Source: Amphibalanus amphitrite
Taxonomy: Eukaryota > Arthropoda > Thecostraca > Balanomorpha > Balanidae
Reading direction: 5' to 3'
DNA length: 64,000 nt
Assembly: GCF_019059575.1 (NCBI RefSeq)
Contig: NW_024881626.1
Location: forward strand, 620,001-684,000
Part shown: piece after piece, positions 33,501-45,129 of the stretch
Numbering within the stretch: position 1 is the first letter of the stretch
Layout of the letters: every line of letters starts with the position of its first letter
Notes under the pieces: generated by a model
Databases searched by the model: none
Seen by the model: the letters and a program-made list of their open reading frames with translations, nothing else
Told to the model about the DNA's origin: nothing
Position numbers and translations under genes: made by a program

Positions 33501-36421
33501 ACTGGTCCCTAACCGTGTACCAAATTTGAGCGCCATCGGTCCAGCCGTTCTCGAGATCTGGAAACGACCCCTGCACGTGCGCACGTGCAGCAGCACCCCA
33601 ACTCTGGCACATGGATATGCAGTGCCTAGTGGGTGCCTACCTACATGCCAACTTTCAGCGCAATCGGCCAAGTAGTTACCGAGATATTGCAACAATTACA
33701 AAACTGACACCTCTTCGTTTTGCACGTGGCACGTGCATAAGGGGTCACCCACATGCATCGGGAATAGTCCAATACTTGGTAGAAGGAATGAAGCTACCCT
33801 ACAAAAATTACCGCGTGTAAATCGGTCAAGTGGTTGCTGAGATATAAGCCTCGCAAAAGCGTCCGCACGGCCGGCCGGCCGGCCGGCCGGCCGGCCGCTC
33901 ATACTCAGAAATTTCCGTTAATCTAAGGAAAGACTCCGCTCGCTTCGCTCGCTCCGTAATAATGGGGAGGTCGCAAAATTGACCTGACCTTAGGTCATCG
34001 ATATCAAAATTCTGAGATATACATTTTGTACATGCTATTGCTCTTAGCAATCGCTGAAAGTTTCAAAGCGATCGGTCACTCGGTGTAGCTATGACAGACA
34101 TTGAAACTTTTTATGAGGTGAGGTCACTTCAAGTGACCTGGTGACCTGACCTTGAATGACCTTGGTCTGAAATTTTCACAACATGTGTAGAATTGATGTA
34201 TGATAAGGTGTACCAAAAACCGTTTTTGAGATATTCGCGAAAAACCACAAGGGGGGGGGGGTGTTCAAACACCCCCCCCCCCAGCAGGGCGCGGGTTAAA
34301 ACATAGTTTCAACTGTGGTGCATGGTGGGATCCACTCAGATCATAGATCCATGTTCTCAATTTATCGTCAGATCATATGAGATCATAGATCCAAGATGTA
34401 TTTTTCACGCCGGATCCGGTGGGATCATAGACCCCAACCTGTAATTTGCTTCGAGATCCACTGAGATCATAGATTCATCACTCGGATCCATGCACATGTC
34501 TGCCCACTGGGCCACTACTAAAATTCATGCGTTTTTGGAGCTGTTTTGCCAGGCGTTCTTGCCAGTTTTCGGGGCGCTTCGCGCCGCCAATTCATACAAG
34601 TAAGAAAAGAGATACTGTGTCTAATAACGCCTTCACGCGGAAAGGACATGTGTATGCGTTACAAGTATTGCATACTGCATATAGGCCCAAAAAAGTAGGT
34701 ATGGCACCCGAAGGTTGTTTCTTCATTAGACAAACAGTATTCTTTAGAATTGTTTTTCTATTGAAAAACAAATAACCAACTTCTGGGTTTTTGGCCAGCC
34801 AATCCGTCTCCCTCCCGTTAAAAATTCGTGGCGACGCCCCTGTCATCATCCCCCCCCCCCCCAGCTGGGCGCGAGTTAACGCGACCCTAGGGCCTAGGTC
34901 GCATGTACAGTCTGTCTTAAAAGTACAGCGCAAAGTGACGGTGGATCCACCAAGCCTGACGGAGAAAGGGCCTGCTTTAATTTGAAAGTCACCGACCAAT
35001 TGACCTAGGAAATGGACGAGGATGTTAATTGCTTCGATGACCCAAATTTAGTAGGCCCTTCTTCAGTCAGGCTCGATGGATCCACCGTCACTTTGCGCGG
35101 TACTTTTAAGACAGACTGTACGTAATATAAATCCGAAACATACAAATTGTACGTGTCTACCTACACAATAAAGTTAAAGCAGTTCAAGCCAATCACGAAG
35201 AACGCGTTTTTTGTGGCGTATTGCGAGTTGTGACCCTCAGCCATCAAAGTTTCCACAACACCGCGTTACTTATTGTTGCAGGTGCGAGCAGCGCTGAGGC
35301 ACCGCAACACCCGCAGTGAATATTATCAGCTTCTGCTTGAGCTCAGACAGTCTGACCCTCAGCAATTTAGGAAGTACATGCGCATGTCACCTGAGCTGTT
35401 CGACGAGACTTTGACATCCATCCGACATCTCCTGACCAAAGACAACAGACGACGGACACCCATTTCCCCGGAAGAGCGCCTCGCCGTAACACTCAGGTTC
35501 TTGGCGACTGGAGACCAGATACCGTCCATCGCCCGCTCATTCCGGATGGGAACCAGCACCTGCAGGGACTGCATTTACCAGACCCTGGACGCCATCTGGA
35601 CCACGCTTGGTCCCATCCACATGTCCCATCCTATTGAGGACATGTGGAAAGACAGCGAAGAGGAGTTCCGCCTACGGTGGAATTTCCCAAACTGCATAGC
35701 TGCGGTAGACGGAAAGCACATTAACCTGATGTGTCCAAGGAACTCCGGCTCCACATACTTCAACTACAAGGGGCGGTTTTCGACTATCCTTTTGGCCGCC
35801 GTGGATGCCTTTTACTGTTTCCGGTGGATCTCGATCGGGAGTGCGGGCCGGGAGTCGGACGCCAGGGTGTTCATGACCTCAGATCTAGGGAAGGGACTCG
35901 AGGCAAACACTTTGGGCATACCGGGACCGAAAGCTCTGCCAGGAACAGAGGTCGTCGTACCACATGTCATGGTGGGCGATGAGGCCTTTCCCCTCAAGAC
36001 CTACATGATGCGCCCGTTCCCAGGTGCACAAGTATCCGACCAACAACAGGTCATCTTTAACTACAGACTGTCACGTGCCCGTCGCATCGTAGAAAATGCG
36101 TTTGGCATTCTTGCTCAACGATTCAGGTGCTTTCTGAAACCACTGCACATGGAGCCAGCTAACGCCATCCGCGTGGTGCGAGCAGCCTGTGTGCTACACA
36201 ATCTGCTTCGCCGTGACACCATGAGTGTAGGCGCAGAGCGCGTCATACCTGACGAGCCTGAGCCACTTCCTACCCTGTCAGCCTTTCAGCCTCTACACCA
36301 TCGCGTGGGTTCCAACAACCACTCTCAGGCAGCTGTGCACTGGCGCAATGTGTTTGCCAGCTACTTCCTTCACGAAGGGGCGGTGCCGTGGCAGAATAGC
36401 TACGCTGGTGTCAGAGAGTGA
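30523..36421 (+). CDS. PIF/Harbinger DDE transposase (two exons)
   Basis: The large exon 35282-36421 (379 residues) is a DDE_Tnp_4/HARBI1-type nuclease. The catalytic residues are visible: Asp in AAVDGKHINL (codon 35708), Asp in VMVGDEAFPL about 90 residues later, and Glu in RIVENAFGILAQRF 38 residues after that. The frame opens directly at a splice acceptor (TTGTTGCAG) with no ATG, so a 5' exon is needed. The best candidate is 30523-30612, starting ATGGCTCG and giving MARRNQLLQLRLLLLWHRLR plus ten more residues. This basic, Leu-rich start is typical of HARBI1-like proteins and ends in the right phase at ACAG|GCGAGT, a GC-AG intron of about 4.7 kb. The joined protein would be 409 residues. 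Family knowledge: the transposase cuts and joins DNA and needs its MADF/Myb partner for import and DNA binding. The large exon is certain; exon 1 is inferred. Confidence 0.88.
31558..32411. mobile_element. TTAA-type element A, 854 bp
   Basis: Inverted ends CACGCGCAGTGGAAGGG sit between TTAA at 31554-31557 and TTAA at 32412-32415. Poly-G/poly-C hairpins lie inside the ends, AGGTCA words follow the left hairpin, and no transposase is present. It is non-autonomous. Confidence 0.8.
32416..34295. mobile_element. TTAA-type element B, 1.88 kb
   Basis: The ends CCCGCGCCCAGCTGGGGG and, inverted, CCCGCGCCCTGCTGGGGG are flanked by TTAA (32412-32415 shared with element A, and 34296-34299). Each end has a poly-G/poly-C hairpin of the form Gn-TGTTTGAACA-Cn. 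The interior is AGGTCA-rich. A minus-strand R1 repeat (33291-33956) is inserted in it. Confidence 0.8.
33291..33956 (-). repeat. R1 repeat, minus-strand copy
   Basis: Ends CGGAGCGAGCGA...TCGCTCGCTCCG are flanked by TAA on both sides (33288-33290, 33957-33959). Internally it has a GGCCGGCCGG run and three related units of the form ATCTCGAGAACGGCTGG-CCGATT, separated by CACGTGCGCACGTG palindromes. The 3-bp TAA/TTA duplication and short inverted ends suggest a Harbinger-type MITE, which is an inference. Confidence 0.7.
34908..35118. mobile_element. Tc1/mariner-type MITE M1, 211 bp
   Basis: Inverted ends CAGTCTGTCTTAAAAGTAC extend for about 50 bp through AAGTGACGGTGGATCCA. They are flanked by TA (34906-34907, 35119-35120). 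The second copy of the same family, equal in length, is at 38140. Confidence 0.88.
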
Positions 36422-36769
36422 GTCAGTGACGCAGCCGTGCTTAGAGGGTTGGAACGCCCTGCCGTCCTTCCTCGCGCTGCGCCGATCCTCCGCCGTGGAG
36501 GCTGTGATGTCCGTGCGCCGTGTCGACTGTGTTCCTGTTGGGGCTGGGCTGTGATCGTGTCGCACCAAACTGCCGCGTCCGGACCTGTTGTGCATCAGCT
36601 GAAGGGCAATATACTCGACGTCATGGTGTTAAGAAAATCATCGCCTAACATTTCTACTAACATACCGTTACAAATTATTATTATGATCCCGGTAGCCGTC
36701 GGCCGTAGAGTCGAGATAAACATTAACGCACTTATATTGTGCAGCGAAGCAAACACAGGCGGAAACAAA

Positions 36770-37167
36770 CTAGCCTGGAAACATGTAAAACTCGAAAAAG
36801 TGAACCGAGGTCACCAAAGGTCAATGACCTGACCTGACCTTCAGGTGACCTTGACATCCACTCTAATGCATGGGAGCAACATCGAATCACATGTCTGAAC
36901 GTTTGAAACCACGAGAAGCTTGCAAACGCGCGGCAAATGTGAGCCGACATACGCCGAATCGCGATTCCGGTCAAACATGGGTTCGAGAAATAGGTCACAG
37001 GTCAAAGGTCACTTGGGTCAGGGTCATGAAATTTTCAGGGTAGGTGTAAAGTTGATCAATGCGAGGGTACTGAAAGTTTCGTCGCGATCAACCGCTTTTT
37101 GCGCGAGTTATTCGCGAAAAACCATGCGGAGGTCCATCCGACCCTCTACACATGCGAGGGTTAAGGT
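36770..37167. mobile_element. TTAA-type element, truncated copy related to element C
   Basis: From CTAGCCTGGAAACATGTAAA to ACACATGCGAGGGTTAA the sequence matches the right half of element C (43855-44267), including its TTAA flank. The left half and the poly-G run are missing. It lies between the two Harbinger genes. Confidence 0.7.
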
Positions 37168-37175
37168 GATAAAGA

Positions 37176-37210
37176 TGCAACGATTATAAAGATGCTTTAT
37201 AATCGTTGCA
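37176..37210. terminator. Perfect 16-bp stem, 3-base loop hairpin
   Basis: TGCAACGATTATAAAG and its exact complement are separated by ATG. It sits between the convergent transposase and MADF genes. A role in transcript ending is only a possibility. Confidence 0.5.
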
Positions 37211-37212
37211 AG

Positions 37213-37433
37213 AGCATAGCAGAACTCTGATCAATACACTGGTCTGCACGGCACCGGACAAAACAAAACTCAAAAGCATAGCAGATCTCTGATCAATACA
37301 CTGGTCTGCACGGCACCGGAAAAAAAAACTCAAACAGCACAGCCAATCCCTGATTAATGCACTGGTCTGCACGGTACCAGACAAAAAAAAAAAAAAACTC
37401 CAACACAGCCAAGCTCTCATCAAGCAACTGGTC
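37213..37433. repeat. Tandem repeat of about 62 bp, 3-4 copies
   Basis: The unit contains CATAGCAGA-CTCTGATCAATACACTGGTCTGCACGGCACCGGA (in pieces) and an A-run. The copies diverge toward the MADF stop codon at 37434, so the array forms the start of that gene's 3' UTR. Confidence 0.85.
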
Positions 37434-40400
37434 CTACTCCTGTCCTTCTGAAGGTGGGTAAGCGAGCGCTGTTAGCTCTGCCAACGCCTTCACCTTCCAG
37501 CGCGCACAGGCAGCCTCATCCATTTTGTCGAGGAGCTGAGAAGCGCTGCGCAAAAACGGTTCGTGCTTGTCGTTCTGCAGCTGCCGCACCTCAGCAACGG
37601 CATCGGCCACCTCCTGCTCAAGCCTGTCGGCGGCGGTAATCCGCCTCTTCTTCAGCGGCTGTCGTGCCTTCCGGCGCGGCGCGTCAGAAGGGGCGCCTAC
37701 CTGGGTGACGTTGTCTGGGTCGTCCGCTGTGGGCGGCAGACCGTCGCCGGTTGAGTCGTTGGTCTGGAGCTCCGATTCGAAAATGCTATCGAAGGAGTTC
37801 CCGGCCGTCGCCGCGGACTCGTCTGGCGTCAGCGGTGTAGCGCCGGGCTGCTGCAGGCTGGTGCACGTACTGCAACAGAGAACAGATGCGTCAACTAAAG
37901 AAGGATAACCTACCAGCTTTCTCAGACGATAAGTGTCCCTGCAGATGAATCGCTGATTTATCGATATAACAGTCGTGAACACTCCGACCAGCTATACCGT
38001 GCAGGAATCGTAGTGCTATCATAGGTAAAAACATCATATCCGTAACCGCTGGGGGAGCAGGGGGAGGCTGGCATCACGCTTGTGTAGAATTTTAAGAAAT
38101 GGCAATAATGGATCATAGCGCTCGTTTCATATCGGTGTACAGTCTGTCTTAAAAGTACCGCGCAAAGTGACGGTGGATCCATCAAGCCTGACCGATGAAG
38201 GACTGCCAAATTTGAGTCACCGAAGCAATGGACATCCTCGTCCATTCCCCAGCTCCATTGGTTCGGTGACTTTCAAATTATAGCAGGCCCTTCCTCGGTC
38301 AGGCTTGATGGATCCACCGTCACTTTGCGCGGTACTTTTAAGACAGACTGTACAAGTACACTTGACACGCTGACTGAACTGAAAAAACTGCACCCCTGAC
38401 CCTTCTTATGTTCCTGAGGCCATCTCAGGTAATGAAATGTTCCGAGCAGTTATGTGCAAATAACTTGATAGACATGCTAGAGCGATAATTACGAGCGAGC
38501 GAGCGCAGCGAGCGAAGCGAAGTCTTTTCAATATAACGGAAAAATCTCAGTATGAGCGGCCCGGCCCGGCCGGCCCGGCCTGTAACGCTTTTGAGAGGCT
38601 TATATCTCAGCAACCGCTGGACCGATTGGCCTGCGGTCTTTTTTGCTGGGTAGCCCATGCATCCCTTCTACCCCGTAATAGACTACTTTTGATGAGGTGC
38701 CCCCGAGGTCAATGAAATTGGAGTTCCTTCGACAAATTTGATAGGGCTTTCGAACGCCGTTTGATTTTTGCGGATCCGTCCAGTAGTTTCAGAGATACGA
38801 GGGGGGGGGGGGCAAAAAATAGCCCCCCCCCCCCCACCACCACCACGTCGCGTTATAAACAGACCCCACCAGGGCGCAGGTTAATCTGACCAAAAAATAA
38901 CCAGTGCTTATGTTATGATTTTTGACGTTCTTTCAAACACTGTTCACCGCGTGTCGCTACGTGGCTTAGGAGCCGAGTTTGGTAGGGGGGGGGGGTAACC
39001 GATACACCCCCTTCCCGGCCCAGCGCGGGTTAACGATACAAATTAATGCAGTGGATATACAAATTGAGGGAACAAAGCCAAACAGATATACTTACGTTTT
39101 AGCCTCCAGCACTGGATTGAGGAAGCTCAGGTACCTCATGTACCCCAGTTGGAGCGTAGTCAGCGGTGGAAGCGCAGCGCTGCCGCTGGGTGCCGCTCGG
39201 CTGTGGCGCAGCGAGCGATAATAATCGCGGATGTTGCGCCATCGCCTCTTTAACTCTTGCTCTGAAACAACAAGTTAATGCCAAATGAGATTGCCACTTT
39301 AAACTGTTGTCAGAGAGGTCAAGGGCGGTAACCAATACCTACAATACAATAAGGCAAATAATCAATCGACTTCAGAAGCGTGTCGACATAAGCATTTTTG
39401 AAATGTGATTGTGACACTCATCGTAATAAATAATATTTCTCACATTTTAGCGGGTTATTCAACCCGCGCACTGATGGATGTCTCAGCCAACTTCGGCCAT
39501 GATTACTAGGTGTGTGTGTGTGTGGGGGGGGGGGGGGGGCAGGGATATCTGGCCTCATACCGAGTAATCTCGGAGACTAAGAACTATAGATATCCAGCTT
39601 GCCCTGGTGACCTTATCTTATGTTACCCCCTTCTCCGCCCTCTCTCCCCTCCCCCCCCAACAGAAAAAATACGCATGTGTTACATACCATCCTTGTGCAG
39701 CTCTTCTGCTATTTCAGCCCACAGGTGTTGCTTTTGGATGGGCTTTAGACGATAGCCTTTGTCTCGTATGTCCCATAAAGCGATCCGCCGCTGCACCTGC
39801 TCTGCGAGCGCTATGTCCTCAGGACTGGAAACACAAGCGTACTTTAGTTATAGGTACAACAGTGAACAACCATCAGCCAAAAATTCTGCGAAAGGGAAAG
39901 AGCATGGAAAGGAGGAAGCACCAATTACCTAATTTTGAAAAAAAAAACATGAAAAGGCACAAGTAGGAATAGGCATAACAAAGTTCATTCATTACAAAAC
40001 CAGTTATCCATGCCTTGCTAGGCAAGATCCTTTTTCATAACGTAAATAAACAAGGTAGTGTTTCAGCTAGCGCTGAAAGTCAGTATACTGAAGTTTTTTT
40101 ATAACCTTTTCAGTTCACCTAGCTCGGTAGACGGTAGTTGCTAGGGTATTTCACCACCCGCCGTTTCCTGGGGGGGGGGGGGCATTAAAAGCCCCCAGCA
40201 CCAAAAAGAAGCACAACTTGCAATGCACTAAACAGACCTTGGACTTAGGATCTGGCATTTGGAATTTGATGTTCATAGCAAAAGAGGCTGATGCCTGACC
40301 TGCATTTGGTAGCAAAGTAGCGAGCTGACGACATAATAATCAATGACATAGTAAAACACAGGGGCGGATCCAAGGGGGGGGTCACATGGGTCATGGCCCC

Positions 40401-42410
40401 CCCCCTTGAGGCCCGGGGGCCCAAAGACCTTCCAGGGGCACCACCGGCCTATCAGGGGTATCACAGTCCTGACAGGGGCACCACAGGACCGCCAGGGGCA
40501 CCACAGGCCTAGCAGGGACACCACGGGCCTGGTGCCCCTGGGCCCTGACAGGACTGTAACGCCCCTGACAAGCCTGAAGTGTCCCAGGCAGGCACGTGGT
40601 GCCCCTGACAGGCCTGAGGCGCCCCTGCAAGGCCGGTGGTGCCCCTGGCAGGCCTGTGGTGTCCATGGCAGGCCTGTGGTGCCCCTGACAGGCTTGTAAT
40701 GCCCCTGGAAGGACTGTGGTGCCCCTGGGCCCTGACAAGCCTGAGGTGCCCCTGACAGGCCAGAGGTGCCCTTGCTAGGCCTGTGGTGCCCCTGGCAGGC
40801 CTCTGGTGCCCCTGACAGGCTTGCGGTGCCCTTGGAAGGACTGTGGTGTCCCTGGGCCCTGACAAGCCTGAGGTGCCCCTGACAGGCCCGTGGTGCCCTT
40901 GTTAGGCCTGTGGTGCCCCTGGCAGGCCTCTGGTGCCCTTGCTAGGCCGCTGGTGCCCCTGGCAGGCCTCTGGTGCCCCTGCGCCCGGAGAGGACTGGTG
41001 CCCCTGAAGAGTCTGAAGTGCCCCTCGGCAGGCCCGTCGTGCCCCTGACAGGCCCAAGGTGCCCCTGCGAGGCCGGTGGTGCCCCTGGCAGGCCTCTGGT
41101 GCCCCTGGCAGGTCTGTGGTGCCCCTGGCAGGTCTGTGGCGCCCCTGGCAGACCTGTGTTGACTGGTGCCCCTGCTAGGTCGCTGGTGCCCCTGGGCCTT
41201 GACAAGCCTGAGATGCCTGGCTATGACAGGCTCGTGGTGCCCCTGATAGACCAGTGGTGCCCTTGCTAGGCCTGTAGTGCCCCTGGCAGGCCTCTGGTGC
41301 CCCTGCTACCCCTGCGCCCTGAGAGGACTATGGTGCCCCTGAAAAGCCTGAAGTGCCTCTCGACAGGCCCGTGGTGCCCCTGGGCCCTGACAGGCCCAAG
41401 TTACCCCTGCGAGGTCGGTGGTGCTCCTGGCAGGCCTCTGGTGCCCCTGGCAGGTCTGTGGTGCCCCTGGCAGGCCTGTGTTGACTGGTGCCCCTGCTAG
41501 GCCGCTGGTGCCCCTCACAGGCCTGCGGTGCCCCTGGAAGGACTGTGGTGCCCCTGCCCCTAGGGGTGCTCATGGGCCCAACAGGCCCGTTGTGCCCCTG
41601 ACAGGCCTGTCATGTATACTTGCTAGACCTGTGCATGTGGTGCCCCTGCTTCCTGGCAGGCCTGTGGTGCCCCTGGCGGGCCTGTGGCGCCCCTACAAGG
41701 CCGTAGGTGCCCCTGACAGGTTTGTGGTGTCCCTGGAAGGACTTTGGTGCCCCTGACAAGCCTGAAGTGTCAAGGACAGACCCTTTAGACGCCAGGGTCA
41801 AGTTCGTCGGACTGACAACGATTTGCTTACCTGATAACGTTCCTGGTAAGTACTCATTACTCAGCGTCCACAACATATATACACATAGCACATTCATATA
41901 TACTTGCTTACAATTGGTAAATGTGGTTGTGGCTAAGAGGTAAGATACTGACTAAAAATAAAAAAATAAAAATAAAAAACCGAAAATGGGGGCACCACCA
42001 AAATGAAGTGGACGAAATCCGTTGAGTTTTTAATTTTGGGTATAGGTAGGGGCACCACTTCGATTCATGACCCTCCCCTTGGAGTTTTCCTGGATCCGCC
42101 CCTGGTAAAACATACAAGATATGCTCAGCCTGCATATTTTCTACACTGAGGTTCTTTAGGATGTCTGTGAAACGCCAAATTTTATGTCTGGGGAAGGTGT
42201 AAACTTTTTTTATACAGCACACAAAACATGGGTATCTAGCCATGTAAACATAGGTACATTGAATAAATGCAATTCTGATTCGGTACAATCAATCCACATA
42301 TTAAGCAATCAACGTCTATTCTTTCAGTAGGTGCTAGTAAATCAGGATAGCAAAACATGATTTGATTAGACTTGATAATCACTGACACTTGATTGTGATA
42401 CTCACTTCAT
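37434..42410 (-). CDS. MADF-domain DNA-binding protein of the Harbinger element
   Basis: Four minus-strand exons join in phase: 42410-42406 (ATGAA), 39824-39688, 39261-39096 and 37869-37434. They give 247 residues. All introns are GT-AG. The MADF domain spans about residues 8-100: EQVQRRIALWDIRDKGYRLK, HLWAEIAEELHKDEQELKRR, WRNIRDYYRSLRHSR and YMRYLSFLNPVL. A Pro/Ser/Thr-rich linker follows, then a basic stretch RRKARQPLKKRR (likely nuclear import signal), a coiled-coil-like helix and a BESS-like end FLRSASQLLDKMDEAACARW. In this superfamily such proteins recruit the transposase to the element ends. The frame has no stops. Intron 1 holds a complete hAT element, and intron 3 holds MITE M2 plus a partial R1/TTAA patch. 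The start codon split across the first intron is an inference; the other exons are clear. Confidence 0.88.
38140..38350. mobile_element. Tc1/mariner-type MITE M2, 211 bp
   Basis: It has the same ends and length as M1 (CAGTCTGTCTTAAAAGTACC), with TA at 38138-38139 and 38351-38352. It lies in MADF intron 3. Confidence 0.9.
38485..39035. repeat. Partial R1 repeat and TTAA-element ends
   Basis: 38487-38700 matches the start of R1 (GAGCGAGCGCAGCGAGCG, CAGTATGAGCGG, CTTATATCTCAGCAACC). Two poly-G/poly-C hairpins follow, with CAGGGCGCAGGTTAA (ends near 38883) and CAGCGCGGGTTAA (ends near 39033). These are right ends of TTAA-type elements whose left ends are not clear. All of it is in MADF intron 3. 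Confidence 0.55.
40359..42103. mobile_element. hAT element N2 with minisatellite core
   Basis: Inverted ends CAGGGGCGGATCC are flanked by the perfect 8-bp duplication GTAAAACA (40351-40358, 42104-42111). There is no transposase. Most of the interior is a 20-bp minisatellite. It is inserted in intron 1 of the Harbinger MADF gene. Confidence 0.93.
40433..41770. repeat. 20-bp minisatellite inside hAT N2
   Basis: About 60 variable copies of GGTGCCCCTGGCAGGCCTGT lie head-to-tail, with longer variants containing GGGCCCTGACA. Reading frames through it are repeat artefacts. Confidence 0.95.
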
Positions 42411-42908
42411 TTCGTCGCCCGCCCTTGTCCTCGGATCCGCTTCAAGTAGTCCACCACAGTAAAAAAAGATATATTTCTGTTACGATAAAATATGAAATGT
42501 AATAACAATAAACTTATAACAATGTCACATAGGTTAGTAAATGTCTACAACTCCACAACAACCTTGACAACAACTGCCGCATATACATAGGTCTTTGTTT
42601 ACATTCCAAGATGGCGGACGTGCTGCCCTCTGCAAAATCGCATCGCCCGCACGGAAAAGTTGACTGAACTTCAACTCTCTCGCATCCCGAAAAGATGTCG
42701 CTGCGGGCGATGCGAGCGAGAGGTGCGGGCGATGCTTGCGGGTGATGCGGGCGATGCGAGCGAGGCGTCAGGACGACGCGGGAAGACTCAGGGGCGGATC
42801 CAGGAATTTTCGAGAGGGGGGGCGGCAAGTCGAAATAGGGGCGACCTGGCAATCCGGGGGCGCTCCATACAAAGGGGGCGCCAAACCGTCAAAATCGGGA
42901 GCTAAAAG

Positions 42909-45017
42909 CCCGCGCCGTGCTAGGGGGCGTTATCGCGCTCCCCCTCAGGTTTTTTTCGCAAATATCTGAAAAACGGCTGCGCGCAGCGCCGCCATTTTCA
43001 GCATACCTTATCATGCATCTTTTTTGCACATGTTGTAAAAAATGTCTGACGCGGGTGATGGAAGGTCAGGTCACCAGGTTATGCCAAGTGACCTAGCCTA
43101 AGAAAAAGTTCAAATGCTTACCATTGCTATACCGACTGAACGATTGCTTTGAACCTTTCAGCGATTGATGAAAGCAACACTATTCATGAAATGTATATCT
43201 CGGAATTTCGATATCTGTGACCTAAGGTCAGGTCAGTTGTGCGACGGCTCCATTAGGTAGGTAGGTATAATTAAGTCTTTGGGAGAAAACTGAGAGGCAT
43301 CTCTTTTGGACGAGCGCCATTCTAGACAATATCAAGCATTGGGATACATATAAAATTAACCCTCGCATGTGTGCGGCGTTTTCCAGCTTCTAATGTGTAG
43401 GGGGGGGGGGGTCGGTTGGACCCCCCCCCCCTTGCCGTTTGGCCCCTGATCGAGCTAGAGCTTCGCGGAAAAAACGAGCGTGTTGCCCGTGACGAGAGGA
43501 AGCCGATGATACCAAATTTTAAGGTCCTAGGTCATTGGTTGACCTTCCAGGTCAGGTCAATGACCCAAAGTCGGGAAAATCGGGATCTATTAGAAAGTCG
43601 TAAAGTGTGGCTGCTAAGGGGTTTTTCGGGGTGCTGATCACGAAAATCGTGTTAGTTTTGATCACAGATGATGTCTTTAAGCATTTAGACCAGGTCAAGT
43701 CAGGTCAGGTCAGGTCAATCAGTAGGCGTCGTGACGGGTATTCGTTGTACGTGTCAACCGCCTCTGACAGCTTCGTAACATGTTACGAAGGCACCAAAAC
43801 TACTTCGTAAATGTTCAAATGGTTGCTAAATTCGAATTCAGCTCCAAAAACTAGCCTAGAAACATGTAAAACTCGAAAAAGTGAACCGAGGTCACCCAAG
43901 GTCACCCGAGGTCACCAAAGGTCAATGACCTGACCTGACCTTCAGGTGACCTTGACACACACCCTAATGCATGGGAGCAACATCAAATCACATGTTTGAA
44001 CGTTTGAAACCACGAAAAGCTTGCAAACGCGCGGCTAATGCGAGCCGACGTACGCCGAATCGCGATTCCGGCCAAACATGGTCTCGGAAAAGAGGTCACA
44101 GGTCAAAGGTCATTTGGGTCAGGGTCATAAAATTTTCAGGGTAGGTGTCAAATTGAAATGCGAGGGTATTGAAAGTTTCGTCGCGATCGGCCGCTTTTTA
44201 CGCGAGTTATTCGCGAAAAACCATGGGGGGGGGGTCCATCCGACCCCCCTACACATGCGAGGGTTAACACACTGAATAAGAACATTGCAGCTAGTGTGAC
44301 CACTCATTATGTCCCAGAGGTCATCCCATGTCATGAAAGGTCCGCAGCAGTTTTTTTTAATAACTTTTGATAGATTCAAGCTAGAGCGATAAAAACACCT
44401 CAGCTGTGTTCAGCTCGACGATACGCATCGACTGCTATGCAGCATGACCTTTCCCGGTCAGGTCATGACCTTGACCTGAGGTCAAATTCTTAAAACTACC
44501 CTTCATAAGGTCAACCTTTAGTTTGTTCGACGTGTCTCGACGACAGAAACGCAATGCTGGCAAACGTAATGTCGAGACTCTCTTGAGTCAAAAGTTATTG
44601 CAGGAAAACATTGTTCGTAAAAAGGCTATTTTTAGAGTTTTTTGCCCTCTGAAGGCTAAACCGTTGACCTGAGGTCAAATCTGAGCGCAGCTTTTGCAGA
44701 AACACCTTTAAAAGGGCTATCGAATGCGCTTTTCTGCGGCGCTATAGCTCTATTGGTTTCCGAGCTATGTGCCGCTGCTTCGAAAACGGAAAAATGTTGA
44801 AACAGGCAACACTTTACCTTTGATGACCTCTGGTGACCTGACATTCGACCTGACCTAAAAAATGACCGTTTTGTTTTCGTCCTGTTTTTTTGACGATCTT
44901 TCGAATGCCGCTTATCGCGTGTCACTACGCGGCCCAGGAGCCGAGTTAGACGAGGGAGTGTGCCCCCCCCCCTCCCCAGCAGGACACGGAAAGCTCAGAC
45001 CACCAGCACGGCACGGG
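42909..45017. mobile_element. TTAA-type element D (contains element C)
   Basis: The left end CCCGCGCCGTGCTAGGGGG and the right end CCAGCACGGCACGGG, inverted, are followed by TTAA at 45018. The left flank reads AAAG instead of TTAA, so that boundary is less sure. Its right half, read on the minus strand, matches the AGGTCA-rich core of elements B and F. Confidence 0.5.
43360..44263. mobile_element. TTAA-type element C, 904 bp
   Basis: Inverted ends CCCTCGCATGTGT...ACACATGCGAGGG lie between TTAA at 43356-43359 and 44264-44267. Long poly-G/poly-C hairpins (Gn-TCGGTTGGA-Cn and Gn-TCCATCCGA-Cn) sit just inside each end. AGGTCA words are dense at 43540-43720 and 43885-44130. It is non-autonomous. 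Confidence 0.82.
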
Positions 45018-45129
45018 TTAAAAGTCGTAGATGGGCACCGCTACCCTAGCAAAAGATATTAGCAAAAAGGTGACCTCCATTTACTGGTGCAGTCCTCCCT
45101 CCCTCCCCCTCCTTTTTCTGGAAGCGTCT

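Larger units (their letters stand above)
31253..34502. mobile_element. hAT element N1 (non-autonomous), carrying two TTAA elements
   Basis: Inverted ends CAGACATGTGCATGGATCCG are flanked by the perfect 8-bp duplication CCCACTGG (31245-31252, 34503-34510), which identifies the hAT superfamily. Repeated GATCATAGATCC words near both ends (31260-31440, 34320-34490) look like subterminal transposase sites. Two TTAA elements (31558-32411 and 32416-34295) are inserted at one TTAA, so the original MITE was only about 500 bp. It lies in the Harbinger transposase intron. Confidence 0.88.

Noticed and set aside
33117-33902. Repeated 60-80-codon frames (CTCARAGCRFQISRTAGPIV-like), also at 46666-47871 and 59426-60035
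   Set aside because: Three frames are open at once in every R1 copy and differ between copies. There is no start context or conserved stop, so it is repeat sequence and not a gene.
40391-41897. Many overlapping frames in the GGTGCCCCTGGCAGG region
   Set aside because: Minisatellite artefacts in several frames and on both strands; the same holds for 45214-46188.
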